Positions 8,751-15,885 of a DNA stretch of 64,000 nt are shown in pieces. The stretch's first letter is position 1. Each line of letters starts with the position of its first letter. The notes beneath the pieces were generated by a model. The model saw nothing but the letters and a program-made list of their open reading frames with translations, was not told the origin of the DNA and made no database searches. The translations under genes and the position numbers were made by a program. The stretch is taken from contig NZ_FNSO01000004.1 of assembly GCF_900105945.1 (NCBI RefSeq), positions 7,878,001 to 7,942,000 of the forward strand. Reading direction: 5' to 3'. The stretch comes from Amycolatopsis tolypomycina (GTDB lineage Bacteria; Actinomycetota; Actinomycetes; Mycobacteriales; Pseudonocardiaceae).

Positions 8751-10259
8751 TTATTCGGGACGCACCAGCGGGAAGAGGATCGTCTCCCGGATACCGAGAC
8801 CGGTCAGCGCCATGAGCAGCCGGTCGATACCCATTCCGACACCGCCGCTCGGCGGCATTCCGTACTCCAGGGCACGGAGGAAATCCTCGTCCAGCCGCAT
8901 GGCTTCGCTATCGCCCTGCGCGGCCAGCAGCGACTGTTCGGTGAGGCGTTCCCGTTCGACGACCGGATCGACCAGCTCGGAGTATCCGGTGGCGAGTTCG
9001 AATCCACGCACGTAGAGGTCCCACTTCTCGGCCACGCCGGGCCGGGAGCGGTGCTGCCGCGTCAATGGCGACGTCTCCAGCGGAAAATCACGGACAAACG
9101 TCGGGGCGTGCAGGTGATCTCCGACGAGGTGTTCCCACAGTTCCTCGACGAGCTTGCCGTGCCCGAGCTTCGGGTCGACTTCCAGGCCCCTGGCCTGCGC
9201 GAATCCGAGCAGTTTGGCGGCGGGCGTCTCCGGCGTCACCTCTTCGCCGAGCGAATCGGACAACGACTCGTACATTCCGAGCGTGGTCCATTCGCCGGAC
9301 AGGTCGTACTCCGAACCGTCCGGCAGCGTGACGACCAGCGTGTCCAGCACCGACTGCGCGGCCTCCTGGATCAGCTGGCGGGTCATCACCGCGTTCGTGT
9401 CGTACGTGGCATACGCCTCGTAGTACTCGAGCATCGCGAACTCCGGCGAGTGCGACGAGTCGCTGCCCTCGTTCCGGAAGTTGCGGTTGATCTCGAAGAC
9501 CTTCTCGATGCCGCCGACGACGCAGCGCTTGAGGTAGAGCTCCGGCGCGATCCGCAGGAAGAGCTCCATGTCGAAAGCGTTGGAATGCGTGACGAACGGG
9601 CGGGCCGCGGCGCCGCCGTGCAGCGTCTGCAGCATCGGCGTTTCGACCTCGGTGAACCCGCGGCGGTGGAACGACTCCCGCAGCGACCGGACCACGCCGG
9701 CCCGCGTGCGCACGACGTCCCGCGCGCGCGGGCGCATGATGAGGTCGACGTAGCGCTGCCGGATCCGGGTTTCCTCGGCCAGCTCCTTGTGCGCGGTCGG
9801 CAGCGGGCGCAGCGCCTTCGACGTGATGCGCCAGGCATCGGCCATCACGGAAAGCTCGCCGCGCTTGGACGTGATGACCTCGCCCTGCACGAACACGTGG
9901 TCGCCGAGGTCGACGTCGGACTTCCACGCCGCCAGCGCGTCTTCGCCGACCTTCGCCAGGCTGATCATCGCCTGCAGCTCGGAGTCGCCTTCGCGGAGGC
10001 TCGCGAAGCACAGTTTGCCCGTATTGCGCAGGAACATCACCCGGCCGGTGATGCCGACGGTCTCGCCGGTGGCCGTGTCGACGGGCAGTCCTTCGTGCGC
10101 CGCCCGCACCTCGGCGAGCGAGTGCGTGCGGGGTACCTCGACCGGGTAGGGATCGATACCCTCGGCGAGGATCCGGTCGCGCTTCTCCCGGCGCACCCGC
10201 ATCTGCTCGGGCAGTTCGTCTTCGGCGGGCTCGCTGGTGGAAGCGGGGTTTTCGGTCAT
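8751..10259 (-). CDS. lysS: Lysyl-tRNA synthetase, class II
   Basis: A 502-residue class II LysRS with an N-terminal OB-fold anticodon domain ([21 protein letters not shown]), motif 2 around [14 protein letters not shown], and motif 3 [11 protein letters not shown] at the C-terminus. It charges tRNA-Lys with lysine. ATG at 10259 is preceded by TACCCT (10267-10272) with exactly 7 nt between, the geometry of a leaderless actinobacterial promoter; the longer upstream reading frame is not supported. It is divergent from the methyltransferase and upstream of lsr2. Confidence 0.97.
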   Translation of the reverse strand: MTENPASTSEPAEDELPEQMRVRREKRDRILAEGIDPYPVEVPRTHSLAEVRAAHEGLPVDTATGETVGITGRVMFLRNTGKLCFASLREGDSELQAMISLAKVGEDALAAWKSDVDLGDHVFVQGEVITSKRGELSVMADAWRITSKALRPLPTAHKELAEETRIRQRYVDLIMRPRARDVVRTRAGVVRSLRESFHRRGFTEVETPMLQTLHGGAAARPFVTHSNAFDMELFLRIAPELYLKRCVVGGIEKVFEINRNFRNEGSDSSHSPEFAMLEYYEAYATYDTNAVMTRQLIQEAAQSVLDTLVVTLPDGSEYDLSGEWTTLGMYESLSDSLGEEVTPETPAAKLLGFAQARGLEVDPKLGHGKLVEELWEHLVGDHLHAPTFVRDFPLETSPLTRQHRSRPGVAEKWDLYVRGFELATGYSELVDPVVERERLTEQSLLAAQGDSEAMRLDEDFLRALEYGMPPSGGVGMGIDRLLMALTGLGIRETILFPLVRPE

Positions 10260-10266
10260 GGCCCAT

Positions 10267-10330
10267 AGGGTACGAACCCCCCGGACCGCTACGCCAACCG
10301 GATTACCTTTACCTTTCCCGCCATTAGCCT
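10267..10330. promoter_or_regulatory. Back-to-back leaderless promoters of lysS and the methyltransferase
   Basis: Minus strand: TACCCT (10267-10272), 7 nt, ATG of lysS, with TTGGCG 19 bp upstream. Plus strand: TAGCCT (10325-10330), 7 nt, GTG of the methyltransferase. Both have the TANNNT-to-start spacing of leaderless transcripts. Confidence 0.65.
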
Positions 10331-10337
10331 GGACCGG

Positions 10338-11090
10338 GTGAGCGATCCCACCCGAGGTCAGCGCGCTTCTTCCTTCGGCACCCGCGCCGCCGAGTACGCC
10401 CGGCACCGGCCCGATTACCCGCGGCCAGCGATCGAATGGGGCCTTTCCGGCGCCACCGGAACAGCGCGCCGGGTGCTCGATCTCGGCGCCGGAACCGGCA
10501 AGCTCACCCTCGGCCTCACCGCACTCGGGCTCGACGTCACCGCGGTCGAACCCGACCCGGAAATGCGCGCCGAACTGGAGCGGGCCGTGCCGTCGGCGAA
10601 GTCACTGGCGGGGCAGGCGGAACGGATCCCGCTGCCCGACGCGGCGGTGGACGCGGTTCTCGTCGGCCAGGCCTTCCATTGGTTCGACGTCCCGGCGGCA
10701 CTGACGGAGATCGGCCGCGTGCTGCGCCCCGGCGGCGTGTGCGTGCCGATGTGGAACTACGAAGACGAATCGGTGCCGTGGGTCGCCGGGTTCACCGAAC
10801 TGGGCCGCGACGGCACGCGCCGCCCCGCGAGCGTCGAAGCCATCCGCGAGCTGACGCACCCGGCCTTCGAACCGTTCGAAATCGGCCGGTTCCGCCATGC
10901 GCAACGGCGGACGGCGGAAAGCCTGGTGGAAACGATCGCGACGTATTCGAAGGTGATCGTGGCGCCACCGGCGGAGTCGGCGGCGCTGCTCGGGCGGCTG
11001 CGGCGCTACCTGGCGGAGCACCCGGCCACCGCGGACGGCGAGTTCGACCTGCCGCTCGTCACCACGGCGCTGCGCGCCCGCCGGAGCTAG
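10338..11090 (+). CDS. Class I SAM-dependent methyltransferase (Methyltransf_11 type)
   Basis: A 250-residue Rossmann methyltransferase. Motif I is [15 protein letters not shown] (about 46-60), the acidic ribose ligand is in [10 protein letters not shown], motif IV-like [12 protein letters not shown] (about 108-120), and the post-I region LRPGGV. The family includes small-molecule and cofactor methylases; the HWFD variant is common in uncharacterised actinobacterial members. Its GTG start is leaderless. Its last codons overlap coaX (opposite strand) by 4 bp. The substrate is unknown. Confidence 0.85.
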   Translation: MSDPTRGQRASSFGTRAAEYARHRPDYPRPAIEWGLSGATGTARRVLDLGAGTGKLTLGLTALGLDVTAVEPDPEMRAELERAVPSAKSLAGQAERIPLPDAAVDAVLVGQAFHWFDVPAALTEIGRVLRPGGVCVPMWNYEDESVPWVAGFTELGRDGTRRPASVEAIRELTHPAFEPFEIGRFRHAQRRTAESLVETIATYSKVIVAPPAESAALLGRLRRYLAEHPATADGEFDLPLVTTALRARRS

Positions 11091-11863
11091 GGCCGGATGT
11101 TGCGCTCGTAGGCCAGCCGCAGGCCGAGCAGGGTCAGCTCGGGCACGTGGTCGGTGATCGTCTCCGACTCGCCGAGCACGAGCGGGGCCAGGCCGCCGGT
11201 GGCCAGCACCGCCACCGGCTCCTTGCCGCCCGGCGAGAGCTCGCGGACGATCCGGCGCACCAGCCCGTCCACCTGGCCCGCGAAGCCGTACAGGATCCCG
11301 GACTGCAGGCACTCCACCGTGTTCTTCCCGATCACCGACCGCGGCGGCACCAGTTCGACCTTGCGCAGCGCCGCCGCGCGCAACGCCAGCGCGTCCACCG
11401 AAATCTCGATCCCGGGCGCGAACGCGCCGCCCAGGAACTCGCCGCGCGCGGAGATGGCGTCCACGTTGGTCGACGTGCCGAAGTCGACCACCACGCACGC
11501 CGTGCTGTGGAGGTGGTGCGCGGCCAGCGTGTTGACCAGCCTGTCCGCGCCCACCTCCTTCGGGTTGTCCACCAGCAGCGCCACGCCGGTGCGCACGCCC
11601 GGTTCGACCACGATCTTCGGCACCCGGGCGTAGTACCGGCTCAGCATCACCCGCAGCTCGCGCAGCACCGCCGGCACCGTCGACAGCGCGCTGATGCCGG
11701 TCACGGCGTCCGCGTGCGGGCCGAGCAGCCCGCGGACCGTCAACGCCAGCTCGTCGGCCGTCATGCGCGCGTCCGTGCGCATGCGCCAGTCGCCCACGAG
11801 GTCCGTGCCGGACCACAGGCCCAGCACGATGTTCGTGTTGCCGACGTCGACGGTGAGCAGCAA
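11087..11863 (-). CDS. coaX: Type III pantothenate kinase
   Basis: A 258-residue ASKHA-fold kinase that phosphorylates pantothenate, the first step of CoA synthesis. The N-terminus MLLTVDVGNTNIVLG is the phosphate-1 motif; the family signature DFGTSTNVDAIS lies near 127 and GGAFAPGIE near 145. Translation appears to start at TTG 11863, 5 bp after the panD stop, with only a weak GGAAAG upstream, so it is probably translationally coupled to panD. It is the last gene of a pantothenate operon (DUF2520-panC-panD-coaX), the order of M. tuberculosis Rv3603c-Rv3600c. Confidence 0.95.
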   Translation of the reverse strand: MLLTVDVGNTNIVLGLWSGTDLVGDWRMRTDARMTADELALTVRGLLGPHADAVTGISALSTVPAVLRELRVMLSRYYARVPKIVVEPGVRTGVALLVDNPKEVGADRLVNTLAAHHLHSTACVVVDFGTSTNVDAISARGEFLGGAFAPGIEISVDALALRAAALRKVELVPPRSVIGKNTVECLQSGILYGFAGQVDGLVRRIVRELSPGGKEPVAVLATGGLAPLVLGESETITDHVPELTLLGLRLAYERNIRP

Positions 11864-11868
11864 GCGGT

Positions 11869-12366
11869 TCAGCTTTCCGCGTGCAGCAACGCGTCGAGCC
11901 GGCGGGCGTCCGCCGTCTCGGCGACCGGGAAGACCGCCGTGTCGTCGTCCGGCGGCAGCGTCACCGTGCCGGACAGCAGTCCCGATCCTTCGGGCGCGTG
12001 ACCCGGGTCGGTGTGCCGGTGGACGATCCGGTTGTCCGCGTCGACGAACACCACGCGCGGCTGGTACGTCGCCGCCTCGGCGTCGTCCATCTGGCCGTAC
12101 GAGATGAGGATGACCAGGTCACCCGGGTGCACCAGGTGCGCCGCGGCGCCGTTGATGCCGAGCACGCCGCTGCCGCGCTCGCCCTTGATGACGTAGGTCT
12201 CCAGCCGCGCCCCGTTGGTGACGTCCACAATGGACACCTGTTCCCCCGGCAGCAGGTCCGCGGCCTCCATCAGGTCCTCGTCGACCGTCACCGAACCGAC
12301 GTAGTGCAGGTCGGCCTGGGTCACGGTGACCCGGTGGATCTTCGACTTGAGCATCGTGCGGTACAT
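11869..12366 (-). CDS. panD: Aspartate 1-decarboxylase precursor
   Basis: Makes beta-alanine from aspartate for pantothenate. The pyruvoyl cofactor forms by self-cleavage at Gly24-Ser25 (HYVGSVT); the active-site Lys9, His11, Tyr22 and Arg54-region residues are present ([28 protein letters not shown]). At 165 residues it is longer than the usual 117-140: the extra C-terminus after about residue 125 is acidic and low in complexity. AGGAG lies 6 bp before the ATG. It sits between panC (9 bp upstream) and coaX (5 bp downstream). Confidence 0.96.
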   Translation of the reverse strand: MYRTMLKSKIHRVTVTQADLHYVGSVTVDEDLMEAADLLPGEQVSIVDVTNGARLETYVIKGERGSGVLGINGAAAHLVHPGDLVILISYGQMDDAEAATYQPRVVFVDADNRIVHRHTDPGHAPEGSGLLSGTVTLPPDDDTAVFPVAETADARRLDALLHAES

Positions 12367-12375
12367 CGTGGACTC

Positions 12376-13287
12376 CTATTCCCCTGCGTCCCGCTCCGGA
12401 TGCGCCGGGTGATCTACCGAAGCACCGAGCAACACCGGAACGTTGTCGATCAGCCGGGTACTCCCCACCCGGGCCGCGATCAACAGTCGTGCTTCACCAT
12501 CGACGGGCGCGGGCCCGAGGTCGGTTCCCCGCAACTCCAGGTAATCCACCTCGACCGCGGGCCGCGCGGCGAGGGTCTTCCACGCGGTCTCGAGGACGGC
12601 GTCGGCACCGTCCCGGCCGACGAACGCCCCCGCGGTGAGGGCGGCCGACAGGACGATGGCGTCTTCGCGCTGCTCAGGCGTCAGGTAGACGTTGCGCGAG
12701 GACAACGCGAGGCCGTCGCGCTCCCGCACGGTCGGCACGCCGATGACGCGCGTGCCGATGTTCAGGTCGCGCACCATCCGCTTGATCAGCACCAGCTGCT
12801 GGTAGTCCTTCTCCCCGAAGAAGGCGTAGTCGGGCTGGAGCAGGTTGAACAGCTTCGCCACGACGGTGAGCACGCCGGCGAAGTGGCCGGGCCGGGCGGC
12901 GCCTTCCAGCTCGTCGCCGAGCGGGCCCGGGTGCACGGTCACCACGGCGCCCTCGGCGTAGAGGGCGTCCGCGGCCGGCGTGAACCCGATTTCGACGCCG
13001 TCCTCGCGCAGGACGTCGAGATCGGCCTCCAGCGGCCGCGGGTACGCCTCGAAGTCTTCGCCCGCGCCGAACTGCAGCGGGTTCACGAAGATCGAGGTGG
13101 CCACGACGGTGTTCGGCAGCCGCTTCGCGCGGCGGATCAGCTCGCGGTGCCCTGCGTGCAGCGCGCCCATGGTCGGCACGAGCGCCAGCTTGCGGCCGAC
13201 GCCGTGCAGCGCCCGGCTGACCTGGCTCATCTGCTCCGGCGACGCGAACGTGTTCAGGGTGCCGCGGCTGAATTTCGGTGTGGTCAC
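12376..13287 (-). CDS. panC: Pantothenate synthetase
   Basis: A 303-residue ATP-dependent ligase joining pantoate and beta-alanine through a pantoyl-adenylate. The nucleotidyltransferase HIGH motif appears as PTMGALHAGHREL (about 38-50); FGEKDYQQL (about 158) and the KMSKS-equivalent LALSSRN (about 196) are also present. It starts with a GTG that overlaps the stop of the DUF2520 gene (GTGA, 4 bp), so the two are translationally coupled. Together with panD and coaX this gives three of the pantothenate/CoA steps in one operon; panB is not in the window. Confidence 0.96.
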   Translation of the reverse strand: MTTPKFSRGTLNTFASPEQMSQVSRALHGVGRKLALVPTMGALHAGHRELIRRAKRLPNTVVATSIFVNPLQFGAGEDFEAYPRPLEADLDVLREDGVEIGFTPAADALYAEGAVVTVHPGPLGDELEGAARPGHFAGVLTVVAKLFNLLQPDYAFFGEKDYQQLVLIKRMVRDLNIGTRVIGVPTVRERDGLALSSRNVYLTPEQREDAIVLSAALTAGAFVGRDGADAVLETAWKTLAARPAVEVDYLELRGTDLGPAPVDGEARLLIAARVGSTRLIDNVPVLLGASVDHPAHPERDAGE

Positions 13288-14189
13288 TGGTCTGGGTGCC
13301 CTTCGGCGGGATCGTCGAGGAGTTCGGTGAGGTCTTTGGCGGCCGCGGTGTCCAGCAGCCCGGCAGCCGTCGAACGCGCCACCGTGCGCCTGGCCAGCGC
13401 GCGGTAGGCCGGCGCCACGTCCGGCGCCCGGTCCGCCAGCACCGCGAGGTGCTTGCGGACGGTGCCGAGATCGCCACGCGCGACCGGGCCGGTGAGGGCG
13501 CGGTCGCCGTGTCGCAGCACATTATCCAATGCCGCCGAGAGCAGTGGCGCGACCAGGCGTTCGGATTGCCCGATTCCGGCCTGCCGCAACAGGTCCGCGC
13601 AGTCGGCGACCAGCGTCATCAGGTGGTTTGCGCCGTGGGCCAACGCAGCGTGGTAGAGCGCACGCGCAGAGTCGGGGATCCGCACCGGCTCGGCACCCAT
13701 CTCGACGGTCAGCGCTTCGCCGACGTGCCACGCCGCCTCGTCGTCCTCGGCCGCCGTGACGCCGATGCTGCAGGCGGCCAGCCGCTCGAGGTCCTCCTCG
13801 CGGCCGGTGAACGTCATCACCGGGTGCAGGGCCAGCGGCAGGGCGCCGGCCTCGGCCGCGGGGTCCAGCACGCGGATGCCGTGCGCCCCGGAGGTGTGCA
13901 CGACGATCTGCCCGGGCCGCAGCGACCCGGTGGCGACGAGCCCCCGCACCATGCCTTCCAGCGCGTCGTCGGGGAGGGCGAGCAGCACGAGATCCGCCCG
14001 GCGCACGGTTTCGTCGGGCGGCAGGAGGGGCACGTCGGGGAGGAGGCGTTCGGCCCGCGCCAGCGACGAGGCGGACAGTCCGGACGCGGCGACCACGGTG
14101 TGCCCCGCCCGGGCCAGCGCGGCGCCGAGCACGCTGCCCACCCGGCCGGCGGAAACGACGCCGACCGCGAGGCGGGCGGGCCGCATCAT
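13284..14189 (-). CDS. Rossmann-like DUF2520 oxidoreductase
   Basis: A 301-residue protein with an N-terminal NAD(P)-binding fold (VGVVSAGRVGSVLGAALARAGH) and a C-terminal DUF2520 helical domain. The motif LHPVMTF (about 120) and ALYHAALAHGANHLMTL are characteristic of the COG5495 family. I chose ATG at 14189 (tandem ATG 14186 possible); upstream extension is poor in conserved sequence and enters a repeat. It overlaps panC by 4 bp and heads the pantothenate operon. From memory, COG5495 proteins have been proposed as an alternative ketopantoate reductase (PanG), which would fit this context; this is inference, not shown by the sequence. Confidence 0.85.
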   Translation of the reverse strand: MMRPARLAVGVVSAGRVGSVLGAALARAGHTVVAASGLSASSLARAERLLPDVPLLPPDETVRRADLVLLALPDDALEGMVRGLVATGSLRPGQIVVHTSGAHGIRVLDPAAEAGALPLALHPVMTFTGREEDLERLAACSIGVTAAEDDEAAWHVGEALTVEMGAEPVRIPDSARALYHAALAHGANHLMTLVADCADLLRQAGIGQSERLVAPLLSAALDNVLRHGDRALTGPVARGDLGTVRKHLAVLADRAPDVAPAYRALARRTVARSTAAGLLDTAAAKDLTELLDDPAEGHPDQ

Positions 14190-14332
14190 GGCGTGCGCCT
14201 GTGGACGCTCATGGTTGGCAGACTCCCTCTGCTCTCGTTCCAGTCCCGCTCCGGGTACCGGACGACGGCGCGAGACTAACTCGGGCAAGCGGGCGCCGTT
14301 GAGCCCGGGTGACCAGCTTCACCCGGACCGGG

Positions 14333-14423
14333 TCACCCGCGAGCGGCCTCGCCGACGAGGCGCGTCGCAGCTCCACCTCGACCCGGGTCACCCGCGGGCA
14401 GCCTCGAGGTCGCGCAGGCGGGC
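14333..14423. repeat. Two degenerate copies of the prsW 3' end
   Basis: Downstream of the prsW stop, two further blocks (14388-14423 and 14333-14368) read on the minus strand as a short C-terminal tail plus stop: ARLRDLEAARG-stop and ATRLVGEAARG-stop, against ATRLADEAARG-stop in the gene itself. Each is followed by TGACCCGG. They look like tandem partial duplications of the 3' end of the gene. Confidence 0.65.
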
Positions 14424-14467
14424 GCTCTCACCGCCCAGGCACGTCACCCCGCCGCCGCCCACCCGGG

Positions 14468-15634
14468 TCAGCCGCGGGCGGCCTCGTCGGCGAGGCGCGT
14501 CGCCTCCGCGCGAGCCGCCTTCAGCGTGCGCAGGAGCTCCTCCTGGCGCTGCTGTTCGGCGTCGGTGTGGAGCTGGTGCCGGTCGAGGAACGCGAGCTCC
14601 GTCACGCTCGCCTGGTAGACGCTGACGGCCTTCGCGGCCCGCTTGCCGGACTGGCGTTTCGCCTGGCGGCGCCAGGCCCGGCGGCCGGACAGGCTGGCCA
14701 GCAGGTCGACCTCCGAAGGCGCGATCCACCGCGCCGCGGCCATGTGCGGCAGCGCGGCGGCGATGATCCGCTGCTCCCGTTTCCGCTGCAGGACGACCAG
14801 GTAGACGACGCCGAGGAACAGCGGCAGCATGATCAGGAAGTAGACGGTGAGGAACTTCGACCCGCCGAGCAGCGCGGCGCTGTTCCACAGGGCGTGCAGG
14901 CAGACGGCGGCCAGGTACCCGGCGATCGGCGCGATGACCTTGAGCGCCTTGGTGCCCGTCCGCGCGGCGATGCCGATCCCGATGCCGGTGAGCACGGCGA
15001 ACAGCGGGTGCGTGAACGGCGCGAGCACGCCCCGCAGGAAGAACGCCGTGATGACGCCCTGGCTGTGCCCGTCACCGAAGCCGTAGTCGGCGAAGGCGCG
15101 CCCGAAGTAGTAGATGTTCTCGGTGAAGGCGAACCCGGCGGCGCTGAAGCCCGCGTAGACGACGCCGTCCACGACGCCGTCGAACTCGCTTCGCCGGCGC
15201 CAGAGGATCAGCACGACGAAGAGCGCCTTCGCGGCCTCCTCGACGACGGGGGCGGAGATGAGCGCGGCGACGGTGTTGCCGCTGCCCTGGCCGAGCAGCT
15301 GGTCCCCGACGGCCTCGGCGGTGGTGTTGATGAGCAGCGCGGTGATGGTCGCGATGCAGGCGCCCCAGGCGAAGGCGAGCAGCAGGAACTTGGCGGGTTC
15401 GGGCTCCCACCGGTCGACCCACAGGAACCCGGCGACGACACCGGCCACGGGCACGAGCGCGGCGAGCACCCCGATGGTGACGGCGAGGGGCCCCACCCGC
15501 GCGGTGGCGAGCCCGAACAGGAACAGGCCGCACAGGGCCACCACGATCAGCCCGAGCACCGGCAGCAGCACGGTGACCCGGCGAGGCCGCCGTCCGCGAT
15601 CAAGTGCCGTCGCGGGCGAGAGGGTTCCGCTCAC
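14468..15634 (-). CDS. PrsW-family intramembrane metalloprotease
   Basis: A 388-residue multipass membrane protein with about eight hydrophobic helices and the PrsW signatures: EE in VVEEAAKALF (about 131), FAFTENIYYF (about 169), HPLF (about 210) and HALWN (about 248), which together form the metal site. PrsW in Bacillus cleaves an anti-sigma factor at site 1. The C-terminal 90 residues are basic, cytosolic and coiled-coil-like. No sigma/anti-sigma pair adjoins it, so the substrate is unknown. Two degenerate copies of its 3' end lie just downstream. Upstream is the hairpin array that separates it from the repeat-rich membrane protein. Confidence 0.88.
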   Translation of the reverse strand: MSGTLSPATALDRGRRPRRVTVLLPVLGLIVVALCGLFLFGLATARVGPLAVTIGVLAALVPVAGVVAGFLWVDRWEPEPAKFLLLAFAWGACIATITALLINTTAEAVGDQLLGQGSGNTVAALISAPVVEEAAKALFVVLILWRRRSEFDGVVDGVVYAGFSAAGFAFTENIYYFGRAFADYGFGDGHSQGVITAFFLRGVLAPFTHPLFAVLTGIGIGIAARTGTKALKVIAPIAGYLAAVCLHALWNSAALLGGSKFLTVYFLIMLPLFLGVVYLVVLQRKREQRIIAAALPHMAAARWIAPSEVDLLASLSGRRAWRRQAKRQSGKRAAKAVSVYQASVTELAFLDRHQLHTDAEQQRQEELLRTLKAARAEATRLADEAARG

Positions 15635-15720
15635 AGCGGGTCACCCTACGCAGAGGCCCGCACGACCGGAATGCCGCCTGGCACACACGGCGCGCCGCCC
15701 GCCCGCGGGAGGGCGGCACG

Positions 15721-15758
15721 GCCCGCGGGTGCGCCGCCCGGCCCGCGGGTGCGCCGCC
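15721..15758. repeat. Short direct repeat, period 20 bp
   Basis: Two copies of GCCCGCGGGTGCGCCGCC (15721-15738 and 15741-15758), with a related GCCCGCGGGAGGG just before. It is GC-only sequence in the prsW upstream region and may be slippage-prone. Confidence 0.6.
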
Positions 15759-15763
15759 GCGAT

Positions 15764-15878
15764 GCGCCCCAATGTGGCGTTGGGTGCGTCCAACGCACCC
15801 AATGCGGCGTTCGGTGCGTCCAACGCACCCAATGTGGCGTTGGGTGCGTCCAACGCACCCAACGCCACATTGGGGCGC
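15764..15878. repeat. Three 30-bp hairpin units inside a long inverted repeat
   Basis: Three tandem 30-bp units (15771-15800, 15801-15830, 15831-15860), each containing the hairpin TGGGTGCG-TCCAA-CGCACCCA, differ from each other at only two positions. The array is closed by perfect 26-bp inverted ends (15764-15789 and 15853-15878). It starts 8 bp past the stop of the repeat-rich membrane protein, so it could act as its terminator. From memory, similar units recur in Amycolatopsis genomes. Confidence 0.8.
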
Positions 15879-15885
15879 TTGGGGC

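Noticed and set aside
15771..15860. Regular 30-bp repeats resembling a small CRISPR array
   Set aside because: Units are directly adjacent with no spacers, fold into hairpins and are closed by inverted ends; no cas gene lies in the window.
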